From the NCBI GenBank assembly GCA_000719025.1, contig JODP01000014.1, forward strand, positions 100,384 to 164,383: a DNA stretch of 64,000 nucleotides. Reading direction: 5' to 3'. The position numbers and the translations under genes were made by a program. A model generated the notes under the pieces. That model was not told where the DNA came from, made no database searches, and was given only the letters and a program-made list of their open reading frames with translations. This DNA is from Kineosporia aurantiaca JCM 3230. GTDB lineage: Bacteria; Actinomycetota; Actinomycetes; Actinomycetales; Kineosporiaceae. Within the stretch, counting starts at the first letter, position 1, and the number at the start of each line of letters is the position of its first letter. This document shows, in pieces, positions 32,097 through 39,294 of the stretch.

Positions 32097-32921
32097 TCAT
32101 TCCAGGGGTGGCGGCGGGGCCGCACCGGTCATGATCGCCACCGTGTCGGACATCGAGTGGCTGGCCGGCGTGACCACCGCGACCCGCCGGCCCAGCCGCT
32201 GGATGTGGATCCGGTCGGCCACCTCGAACACGTGCGGCATGTTGTGGCTGATCAGGATCACCGGCAGACCGCGGTCCCGGACATCCCGGATCAGCTGCAG
32301 CACCCGGTTGCCCTCCTTGACCCCGAGGGCCGCGGTCGGCTCGTCGAGGATCACCACCTTGCTGCCGAAGGCCGCCGAGCGGGCCACCGCGACGCCCTGA
32401 CGCTGCCCACCGGAAAGGCTTTCGACGGCCTGCCCGATGTTCTGCAGGGTGGCGATGCCGAGTTCGCCCATGTGCCGCTGGGCCTCACTGCGCATCTGCT
32501 TGCGGTCCAGCATCCGCAGGACCGAGCCGAGCGGGCCGGGTTTGCGGATCTCCCGGCCGAGGAACAGGTTGTCGGCGATGTCCAGACCGGGGGCCACCGC
32601 CAGGGTTTGGTACACCGTCTCGATCCCCGCCGTGCGGGCGTCCATCGGGGTGCGGAACCGGACCTCCTCGCCGTCCAGCCAGATCTCCCCGCTGTCCGGC
32701 ACCAGGGCTCCGGACAGCGCCTTGATCAGGCTGGACTTACCGGCCCCGTTGTCGCCGATCACGGCCAGGATCTCGCCCGGGTACAGCTCCAGGTCCGAGC
32801 CGTTCAGGGCGGTCACCCGGCCGTACCGCTTGACCAGGTTCCGCGCCCGCATCACCGGCGTGCGCTCGGACATCTCCACCGCGTGCAGCCTCTCGCCCTC
32901 GGCGGGCGTCTCGGTACTCAT
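32097..32921 (-). CDS. Sugar ABC transporter ATP-binding protein (FrcA type)
   Basis: ATPase of 274 residues for an Rbs/Frc-class sugar importer. It has a single nucleotide-binding domain, unlike the duplicated RbsA, so FrcA is the closest analogue. It has Walker A GDNGAGKSS, signature SLSGGQRQGV, Walker B VVILDEPTAALG and H-loop LISHNM. The conserved AGIETVYQTLAVAPGLDI segment matches this group. ATG 32921 overlaps the permease stop as ATGA. Last gene of the leftward binding protein-permease-ATPase operon. Ends 3 bp from the convergent drrB stop. Confidence 0.9.
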   Translation of the reverse strand: MSTETPAEGERLHAVEMSERTPVMRARNLVKRYGRVTALNGSDLELYPGEILAVIGDNGAGKSSLIKALSGALVPDSGEIWLDGEEVRFRTPMDARTAGIETVYQTLAVAPGLDIADNLFLGREIRKPGPLGSVLRMLDRKQMRSEAQRHMGELGIATLQNIGQAVESLSGGQRQGVAVARSAAFGSKVVILDEPTAALGVKEGNRVLQLIRDVRDRGLPVILISHNMPHVFEVADRIHIQRLGRRVAVVTPASHSMSDTVAIMTGAAPPPPLE

Positions 32922-33934
32922 GACCTCACCTTCCGGATCCATTGATCGATCGTGACCGCGAGCAGCACCAGCAGGCCGACCGCGAAGCCCTGCCACACCA
33001 CCTGAACTCCGGCCAGCACCAGGCCGTTCCGGAAGACGCCGACGATCAGTGCGCCGACCAGGGTGCCGGCCACCCCGCCGCGGCCGCCGAAAAGGCTGGT
33101 GCCGCCCAGCACCACGGCGGTGATCGAGTCGAGGTTGTAGTCGGTGCCGACGTTCGGGTCGGCCGAGGCCAGGCGGCCCATCAGCACCCAGGCGGCGACC
33201 GCGTAGATCGCCCCGGCCACGGTGTAGACCGACAGCAGCACCCGGTCGGTGCGGATACCGGCCAGGCGGGCGGCCTCGGCGTCGTCACCGGTGGCCCGGA
33301 CGTGCTTGCCCCAGGCGGTGTAGGCCAGGGCGTAGAAGAAGAACCCGAAGAGCAGCAGCATGATGATCGAGCCGTAGGTGAAGTTGAAGCTGCCGATCGG
33401 GAAGGTGTCGCCGGTCCAGGTCATGATCGAGGGCATGTCGGTGCCACGGACCGTCTCGCTACCGGAGACCACCGAGTTCAGCGCGAAGAAGATCGACAGC
33501 GTGCCCAGCGTGACGATGAACGGGGGCAGCTTGATCCGGGTCACCAGGAAGCCGTTGACCAGGCCCATTGCGGTGCCCAGGAGCAGACCGGCGATCAGCG
33601 CGATCACCCCGGGGAAGCCCGCGTCGGTGGCCAGGTTGGCCATCAGGATCGAGGAGAACACGGCGATCGCCCCGGCCGACAGGTCGATGCCGGCGGTCAG
33701 GATGATCAGGGTCTGTCCGAGGGCCAGCATCGCGATCACGGTGACCTGCTGGAGCACCAGGCTGAGGTTCTCCGGGTTGAGGAACCGGGTGTTGACGATC
33801 GAGAAGACGATCACCGCCAGGACCAGGACCGCCAGGGGCCCGAGGGTGGGCTGGGCGTGCAGCAGGTGCTGGGCGCGGTCCGGCAGCGATTCCTGCCTTC
33901 GCTCCTCGAACCCGGTAGCCGTTTCGGTCGTCAT
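32918..33934 (-). CDS. Sugar ABC transporter permease (RbsC/FrcC type)
   Basis: Membrane permease of 338 residues (BPD_transp_2 family). About nine hydrophobic spans; characteristic are TLIILTAGIDLSAGAIAVFS, VNGFLVTRIKLPPFIVTLGT, GKHVRATGDDAEAARLAGI (ATPase contact loop) and SITAVVLGGTSLFGGRGGV. It lies 4 bp after the binding-protein gene and overlaps the ATPase gene, so it is part of one operon. Confidence 0.92.
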   Translation of the reverse strand: MTTETATGFEERRQESLPDRAQHLLHAQPTLGPLAVLVLAVIVFSIVNTRFLNPENLSLVLQQVTVIAMLALGQTLIILTAGIDLSAGAIAVFSSILMANLATDAGFPGVIALIAGLLLGTAMGLVNGFLVTRIKLPPFIVTLGTLSIFFALNSVVSGSETVRGTDMPSIMTWTGDTFPIGSFNFTYGSIIMLLLFGFFFYALAYTAWGKHVRATGDDAEAARLAGIRTDRVLLSVYTVAGAIYAVAAWVLMGRLASADPNVGTDYNLDSITAVVLGGTSLFGGRGGVAGTLVGALIVGVFRNGLVLAGVQVVWQGFAVGLLVLLAVTIDQWIRKVRS

Positions 33935-33938
33935 GCCG

Positions 33939-34976
33939 TTACCCCCAGCAGTTCTCGGCGCCGAACGTGGTGTCCTTCGACTCCACGCCGGTCTGCGGAT
34001 CGTCGGTGATCAGGGTGACTCCGGTGTCGGTGAACTCCTTGCCCTCGGGGTTGGCCGGCTTCACCCCGTCCTGCGCGAACCGGGAGATCGCGGTGACCCC
34101 GTCGGCCGCCATCTTCAGCGGATACTGCTGTGAGGTGGCGCCCAGCTGACCGTCTTTCACGCTCTGCACGCCCGGGCAGCCGCCGTCGATGGCGACCAGG
34201 GTGACCGAGTCGGCCTTACCGGCCGCCTTGAGGGCCTGGTAGGCCCCGGCCGCGGCCGGCTCATTGATCGCGTAGACCAGGTTGATCTTCGGATCGCGCT
34301 GGAGCAGGTTCTCCATCGCCGTGCGGCCCCCGTCGGCCGCGCCGTCGGTCACGTCGTGTCCGGAGATCCGCGGGTCCTTCTCGTCGCCGATCCGGTCCGG
34401 GTCGGCCGTGTCGATCCCGAAGCCCGCCATGAACCCCTGATCCCGCTGGACGTCGACGGAGGGCTGCTCGGGCGAGAGGTCGAGGAAGGCGATCCGGGCC
34501 TGCCCGGCCTGCTCGCCGAGCTTCGCCTTCGCCCACTCCCCCACCAGTTTTCCGGCCTGGAAGTTGTCGGTGGCGAAGGTCGAGTCGGCCGCGTCCGGCG
34601 GGTCGAGCTGGCTGTCCAGGGCGATCACCGCCAGCCCGGCCTTCTTGGCCCGGTCGATGGCCGGCACGATCGCCCGGGAGTCGTTCGGGGTGATCATGAA
34701 ACCCTCGGCCCCGAGCGCCATCAGGTTCTCGATCGCGGTCACCTGCGACTCGTTGTCCCCGTCCACCTTTCCGGCGAACGTGCGCAGATCGATGCCGTCC
34801 CGGGCGGCCTGGGCCCGGGCCCCGTTCTTCATCGTGACGAAGAACGGGTTGGTGTCGGTCTTGGTGATCAGCCCGATGATGGGACGACCGTCGCTGCCGC
34901 CGGAGCAGGCGGCCAGGGCGACGGCGGAGGCGGCCAGCAGGACGGCGATCAGCCGAGGGGGACCGGAACGCGGCAC
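33939..34976 (-). CDS. Sugar ABC transporter substrate-binding lipoprotein
   Basis: Periplasmic-binding-protein type I (Peripla_BP_4) lipoprotein of 345 residues. GTG 34976 is preceded by AAGGAG at ideal spacing and opens a lipoprotein signal with lipobox ALAAC. The mature part begins IIGLITKTDTNPFFVTMKNG, then NLMALGAEGFMITPNDS, AVIALDSQLDPPDAADSTFA and CPGVQSVKDGQLGATSQQYP, all typical of Rbs/Frc-type binding proteins. The sugar is unknown. The divergent LacI regulator starts 251 bp away. Confidence 0.9.
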   Translation of the reverse strand: MPRSGPPRLIAVLLAASAVALAACSGGSDGRPIIGLITKTDTNPFFVTMKNGARAQAARDGIDLRTFAGKVDGDNESQVTAIENLMALGAEGFMITPNDSRAIVPAIDRAKKAGLAVIALDSQLDPPDAADSTFATDNFQAGKLVGEWAKAKLGEQAGQARIAFLDLSPEQPSVDVQRDQGFMAGFGIDTADPDRIGDEKDPRISGHDVTDGAADGGRTAMENLLQRDPKINLVYAINEPAAAGAYQALKAAGKADSVTLVAIDGGCPGVQSVKDGQLGATSQQYPLKMAADGVTAISRFAQDGVKPANPEGKEFTDTGVTLITDDPQTGVESKDTTFGAENCWG

Positions 34977-35227
34977 GAAGCGACTCCTTCGGTTCGCGTC
35001 GAGCCGCCGTGCCCGGTTCGGGTGCCGATCACCGGGCCGCCACCCGACATCCTTGTCGGTTGCTGGACCAATCACCCAAGCTACGCCAAATAGTGCGATC
35101 CGGTAAGCATCCGTCACGGTCGGTCCGCTCGGCGCAGCTTCGGAGAACGCCCTCCACCGGTAACAACTGCGCGGTAGGTTTCCGGACGGGGGATGTTGAT
35201 CTCGGGGGTATGAGGGGAGCGGCGGGC

Positions 35228-36307
35228 ATGGAAGGCCAGCTGCCGGAAACCGCAGGACCAGTCGGACCGCCGGGGCGGGGGCCGCAGTTGGGGCGCCGGC
35301 CGACGATGCGTGACGTGGCCGCCCTTGCGGGGGTCAGCCTGAAGACGGTGTCCCGGGTGGTGAACGGTGAGCCGGGGGTCTCCAGCACTTTGGGACGCCG
35401 GGTACGGGACGCCATCGAGGAACTCGACTTCCGGCCGAACATCGGGGCGCGCAGCCTGCGCCGGGCCGGGGGGCGCACGGCCACCGTCGGGCTGCTGCTG
35501 GAAGACGTCTCGAACCCGTTCTCCTCCACCCTGCAGCGCGCGGTCGAGGATGTCGCGATCCCCCGCGGGGTCATGGTGTTCACCGCCAGCCTGGACGAGG
35601 ACCCGCAGCGCGAGCGGGAGCTCACCCGGGCCTTCAGCGCCCGCCGGGCCGACGGCCTGATCATCGCCCCGGCCAGCAACGACCAGTCGTACCTGGAGAG
35701 CGAGGTGCGGGCGGGCACGGCGATCGTCTGCATCGACCGCGAGGCCCGGCGGCTGGAGGTGGACTCGGTGCTCACCACCAACGTGGCCGGGTCGATGGCC
35801 GGGGTGCGGCACCTGATCGATCACGGGCACCGGCGGATCGCCTTCCTCGGCGACCGGGCCGACATCACCACCGCGCAGCAGCGCTACGAGGGTTACGCCG
35901 AGGCGCTGAAGGCGGCCGGCATCCCGCTGGACACCAGCATCGTGCTGAGCGACCTGACCAGCCAGGCCCTGGCCCAGGCGGCCGCGGCCCAGCTGCTCGA
36001 CCAGCCCGATCCGCCGACCGCGCTGTTCACCGCGCAGAACCTGGTCACCATCGGGGTGGCCCGGGCGCTGCGCCACCTGAAGCGTGAACACACCGTCGCG
36101 GTGGTGGGTTTCGACGACTTCCCCCTGGCCGACCTGCTCGATCCGGGCATCACGGTGGTCGCGCAGGATCCCACGGCGATCGGCCGGCTGGCCGCCACCG
36201 TCCTGTTCGACCGCATTGGAGGGAGCGACGCGCCTCCGGCGACCCATGTCGTCCCCACGCGGCTCATCACCCGGGGCTCTGGAGAGATCCAGCCCCCTAC
36301 CCCGTGA
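35228..36307 (+). CDS. LacI-family transcriptional regulator
   Basis: Repressor of 359 residues. The N-terminal helix-turn-helix and hinge helix are clear: TMRDVAALAGVSLKTVSRVV then NGEPGVS. The ligand-binding domain has VGLLLEDVSNPFSSTLQRAV, ADGLIIAPASND, HLIDHGHRRIAFLGDR and VAVVGFDDFPLADLLDPGIT. ATG 35228 has GGGGAG upstream; ATG 35210 is an alternative. Divergent from the sugar importer, which it presumably controls; I could not pick out an unambiguous palindromic operator in the 250-bp gap. Confidence 0.9.
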   Translation: MEGQLPETAGPVGPPGRGPQLGRRPTMRDVAALAGVSLKTVSRVVNGEPGVSSTLGRRVRDAIEELDFRPNIGARSLRRAGGRTATVGLLLEDVSNPFSSTLQRAVEDVAIPRGVMVFTASLDEDPQRERELTRAFSARRADGLIIAPASNDQSYLESEVRAGTAIVCIDREARRLEVDSVLTTNVAGSMAGVRHLIDHGHRRIAFLGDRADITTAQQRYEGYAEALKAAGIPLDTSIVLSDLTSQALAQAAAAQLLDQPDPPTALFTAQNLVTIGVARALRHLKREHTVAVVGFDDFPLADLLDPGITVVAQDPTAIGRLAATVLFDRIGGSDAPPATHVVPTRLITRGSGEIQPPTP

Positions 36308-36367
36308 TCATGGACTTTCAGCCCGGCTGGTTTTCCATGATCACGAGGGCGGAACTGCATGATCACG
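36303..36367. repeat. Palindromic TCCATGATCACG repeat cluster
   Basis: Three copies of a CATGATCACG core between convergent genes: CGTGATCATGGACTT (36303-36317, reverse orientation), TCCATGATCACG (36334-36345) and CATGATCACG (36358-36367). The first two form a 12-bp inverted repeat that could act as a terminator after lacI. The 15-mer AAGTCCATGATCACG recurs twice at 58162-58198. Confidence 0.75.
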
Positions 36368-36392
36368 GCAGGTTTGTCGCGGCAGGGGCTGA

Positions 36393-37457
36393 TCAGGCGA
36401 AGCGGACGGCGTGGCGGCGGGGCCAGACCACGGTGACGCGCTGGCCACCGACAACCGGGATCTCCTCCGGGGCAGTGCTGTTCAGCCGGAGCACCTGAAC
36501 CTCCACACCCTCGGCATCCAGCCGCACAGTCACCGTCGAGGTGGGGCCGCCGTAAACCGTGCGCAGCACCGTGCCGCCGGCCAGGACCTCATCCGGCGCG
36601 GCCAGATGCCCTTCGCCGACGATCCGGATCTTTTCCGGACGCACGCTGAAAGTAGCGGCCTGGGCCAGCAACTGCACCGAGGCGGCCGGCGGGATCAAGT
36701 TCACCGGGCCGATCAGCGCCGCGACCTCCTCGCTGGCCGGAAGCTCGTAGACCTCCTGCGGGGGCCCGGTCTGGACGATCCGCCCGTCCAGGATCACCGC
36801 GATCCGGTCGCTGAGGCTCAGCGCCTGCTGGGCGTTCCGGGTGGCGACGACCAGGGTCAGCCCGAATTCCTCCTGTGCGACCCGGATCTCGTCCTGCACC
36901 CGGTCGCGCAGGGTGCGGTCGACCGGGTTGAGCGGATCGTCGAGCAGTACCACCTGGGCCCCGGCGGCCGCCTGGGCCGCGAGCGCGACCAGAAGCTGGT
37001 GCTGGGCGGGCAGTTCGCCGGCCCGGGCCTCCGGATCACCGAGATACCCGATCCGCTTGAGCACGTCGCCGAGCTCGGCATCGGTCTCCCGCCGGCCCAC
37101 GCCACCGGTCTTCAGCGCCGCGGTCAGCACGTCGTGCACGGTGTGCCGGGGAGCGAACGCGGTGGAGGCGAGTCCGATCGCATGGCTGCCCTTGGGCACT
37201 TCCTCACCGGCCAGGAGAATCCGGCCGCTGTCGGGCCTCTCCACTCCGGCCACCACGGAGAGCACGGCCGACTTCCCGGAACCGGTGGGGCCGAGCAGGC
37301 TCAGCAGCTCGCCCTCGTACACCGCCAGCTCGACCGCGTTCAGCGCCGCCACCTGGCTGGAGCGGGAGCCGAACGACTTCCGCAGACCCGCGACGGTCAG
37401 CAGCGCGGGCTGCGACGGCTCCAGATCGCCCAGGTAGGAAGGGTATGCATCGACCAC
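36393..37457 (-). CDS. PotA/UgpC-like ABC ATPase with degenerate catalytic motifs
   Basis: Protein of 354 residues with a nucleotide-binding domain (residues ~18-240) and a C-terminal TOBE-like domain (FSVRPEKIRIVGEGHLAAPD), as in PotA/UgpC importers. Walker A is intact (GPTGSGKS, 56-63). The other motifs are altered: signature LSGGQ appears as LPAQHQ (149-154), Walker B ends LLDDP with Asp174 in place of the catalytic Glu, D-loop NPVD, the Q-loop Gln is absent from the STAFAPRHTV segment, and the H-loop His is Arg207 (VATRNAQQAL). It may bind but hardly hydrolyse ATP. No permease or binding protein lies beside it. Confidence 0.8.
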   Translation of the reverse strand: MVDAYPSYLGDLEPSQPALLTVAGLRKSFGSRSSQVAALNAVELAVYEGELLSLLGPTGSGKSAVLSVVAGVERPDSGRILLAGEEVPKGSHAIGLASTAFAPRHTVHDVLTAALKTGGVGRRETDAELGDVLKRIGYLGDPEARAGELPAQHQLLVALAAQAAAGAQVVLLDDPLNPVDRTLRDRVQDEIRVAQEEFGLTLVVATRNAQQALSLSDRIAVILDGRIVQTGPPQEVYELPASEEVAALIGPVNLIPPAASVQLLAQAATFSVRPEKIRIVGEGHLAAPDEVLAGGTVLRTVYGGPTSTVTVRLDAEGVEVQVLRLNSTAPEEIPVVGGQRVTVVWPRRHAVRFA

Positions 37458-37581
37458 GGGTTTCTGACCTTCGATCTGCTCGGTTCGGCCGCCCCCACCA
37501 GCGGCGCGGCCATGCTAGGCCCGGAAACGGGCGAAGAGCGATTCCCGGCGGCCGAATGAATCAAAAGACCCAGACAAAGAA

Positions 37582-37624
37582 CTCCCCCGTGATCACCCCG
37601 ATGCCGGCGGTGATCGCGGGGGAG
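37582..37624 (-). terminator. Hairpin terminator after the DUF1206 gene
   Basis: Sixteen-bp stem with one wobble: CTCCCCCGTGATCACC / GGTGATCGCGGGGGAG, 11-base loop. On the minus strand it is followed by TTCTTTGTCTGGGTC. It lies a few bases after the DUF1206 stop. Confidence 0.75.
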
Positions 37625-37629
37625 CCTGC

Positions 37630-38502
37630 TCAGCCTTCTTTGTGCCGCGGAGCGGTGATCAGCTGGAACACTGCGTAGCAGGCGAGTCCGAGCGCGACCA
37701 GGGTCAGGATCCACTGCCCGAAGGGCTGCCCGGCCAGCGTCTTCAGCGCCGCGTCCAGGCCGCGGGCCTGCTCCGGCTGCGACTTCACCCCGGCCACGAT
37801 GATCAGGATGCCGAGGACCCCGAAGGCCACGCCGCGGGAGATCCAGCCGGCCTGACCGAGCCGGGTGATGGCCGGACTCGCGCCACCCTCGAGCTTCTCC
37901 AGGAACTTCTTCTTCACGCCCTTGTAGGCCAGGTAACCGGCCCAGACGATGACCGCGAGACCGGCGATGACCACCAGCACCCGGCCGGCCGGGGCACCCA
38001 TCAGCGAACCGGTCCAGTCCGCCGTCTTCTGGCTGGAGGTCTTGCTGCTGCCCCCGCCGAAGCCGATCCGCAGCGACTGGACCGCCAGCGCGCCACCGAA
38101 AATGGCCTTGCCGAAGGAACTCACCCGCTTGAACGTGCTGTGCTCGTCGCTCGGCGGCCCGATGATGCCGAGCAGGACCTGCCAGACCGCGAAACCAATC
38201 AGGCCGATACCCATGATGATGAGCAGGGTTTCGCCGAACGGCTTCTCGGCCACCTCCTGCAGGGCGCCGGTGTTGTCCGCGCTCTCGCTGGAGCCGCCCC
38301 AGGCCACCTGCAGGGCGATCCAGGCGAGCAACAGGTAGACGATACCGATAGCCGCGACACCGACCTGCCCCAAGCGCTTCAGCCACTTCGAGTCTGCCTG
38401 CTGGGCAAGCCCTTCGGCCTTGTTCTTGGCCCCGGAAGCCTTACCTGAAGCCTTGCCGGAACCATTGGAGGAGCCGTGATGCGTCGGCGTGGAACTGGCC
38501 AT
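37630..38502 (-). CDS. DUF1206 membrane protein
   Basis: Membrane protein of 290 residues. After a Ser/Gly/Lys-rich cytoplasmic N-terminus come six hydrophobic spans in three repeated pairs. Each pair begins with a motif of the type LGQVGVAAIGIVYLLLAWIA, FGKAIFGGALAVQSLRIG and LGQAGWISRGVAFGVLGILI, which is the DUF1206 repeat pattern. Conserved phrases include GFAVWQVLLGI and LACYAVFQLITA. Function unknown. Stands alone with its own terminator. Confidence 0.9.
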   Translation of the reverse strand: MASSTPTHHGSSNGSGKASGKASGAKNKAEGLAQQADSKWLKRLGQVGVAAIGIVYLLLAWIALQVAWGGSSESADNTGALQEVAEKPFGETLLIIMGIGLIGFAVWQVLLGIIGPPSDEHSTFKRVSSFGKAIFGGALAVQSLRIGFGGGSSKTSSQKTADWTGSLMGAPAGRVLVVIAGLAVIVWAGYLAYKGVKKKFLEKLEGGASPAITRLGQAGWISRGVAFGVLGILIIVAGVKSQPEQARGLDAALKTLAGQPFGQWILTLVALGLACYAVFQLITAPRHKEG

Positions 38503-38593
38503 CGTCTGCCTCTCACTCCCTCAGGATGATGATCGACATCCAACGTCGCACAGCCGGATCAAACCCGCATATCGAGAGCCCTTGACGCAGATG

Positions 38594-39241
38594 TCAGGCG
38601 AGGGGTAGCAGCGCCTGGGCCACGATCAGCTCGGCCGGAGTGGTCACGTGCACGTTGGTCGGCTCGCCGGGTACCACCACGACCCGCCCGCCGACCGCCG
38701 CCACCATTCCCGAGTCCTCGACCGCGTCCGCAATCTCGGCGTGGGCCCGCAGCAGGACGGGTACCGAGAAGGCCATCGGCATCTGGGCCGAGACGCTGCC
38801 CCCGGCCGGGGTGGTCGCTCCGGCCTCGCCGAGGATGTCCGCGCTGCTCTCACCCTCGAGCTTCTTGACGGCATCGGTCAGGGGAAGCCCCGGCAGCGCC
38901 GCATCCGCCCCGGAGCGCACGGCCGCGATCACCCGCTCGTAGAGCACCGGGGTAGCCAGAGGATGGGCGGCGTCGGTGATGCAGACGATTTCTGCGTCTT
39001 CCGGCAGGGCACTCAGGCCACTGCGCACCGACTCGGCGCGAGTCGCGCCGCCCGTCACGCGCGTCCCTTTGCCTGACCATTCGTGACCGGCGGGAAGCAC
39101 GACGATCACTCCGTCGCAGCGTTCCGCCGCGATGTCGACCACGCGTTCCAGCAGGGTCTTGCCGCCGAGCACGGCGAACTGCTTCAACCCGCCGAACCGG
39201 GTGCCACCGCCACCGGCCAGAACCACGCCCCAGACGCTCAT
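38594..39241 (-). CDS. ispD: 2-C-methyl-D-erythritol 4-phosphate cytidylyltransferase
   Basis: MEP-pathway enzyme of 215 residues that joins CTP and methylerythritol phosphate. The N-terminal nucleotide-binding signature is VVLAGGGGTRFGGLKQFAVL, followed by the GGATRAESVRSGLSAL motif, VCITDAAHPLATP (a variant of HDAARP) and VPGEPTNVHVTTPAEL. The DAAHPLATP form departs from the common HDAARPL, as seen in some actinobacteria, so a related cytidylyltransferase cannot be excluded. ispF is not adjacent. A 16-bp perfect hairpin lies between purL and this gene. Confidence 0.8.
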   Translation of the reverse strand: MSVWGVVLAGGGGTRFGGLKQFAVLGGKTLLERVVDIAAERCDGVIVVLPAGHEWSGKGTRVTGGATRAESVRSGLSALPEDAEIVCITDAAHPLATPVLYERVIAAVRSGADAALPGLPLTDAVKKLEGESSADILGEAGATTPAGGSVSAQMPMAFSVPVLLRAHAEIADAVEDSGMVAAVGGRVVVVPGEPTNVHVTTPAELIVAQALLPLA

Positions 39242-39250
39242 GGGACCGAG

Positions 39251-39287
39251 GCTATCGCCCGGGATCATGACGATCCCGGGCGATAGC
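39251..39287 (-). terminator. 16-bp perfect hairpin between purL and ispD
   Basis: GCTATCGCCCGGGATC, loop ATGAC, GATCCCGGGCGATAGC. It begins 7 bp after the purL stop and ends 9 bp before the ispD start, so it can terminate purSQL transcripts or attenuate ispD. No U-tract. Confidence 0.7.
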
Positions 39288-39294
39288 TCCGCAA

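Noticed and set aside
32942..34009. 355-residue plus-strand frame across the sugar permease
   Set aside because: Antisense shadow, dominated by Gln/Asp/His/Gly/Arg, opposite a well-conserved permease.
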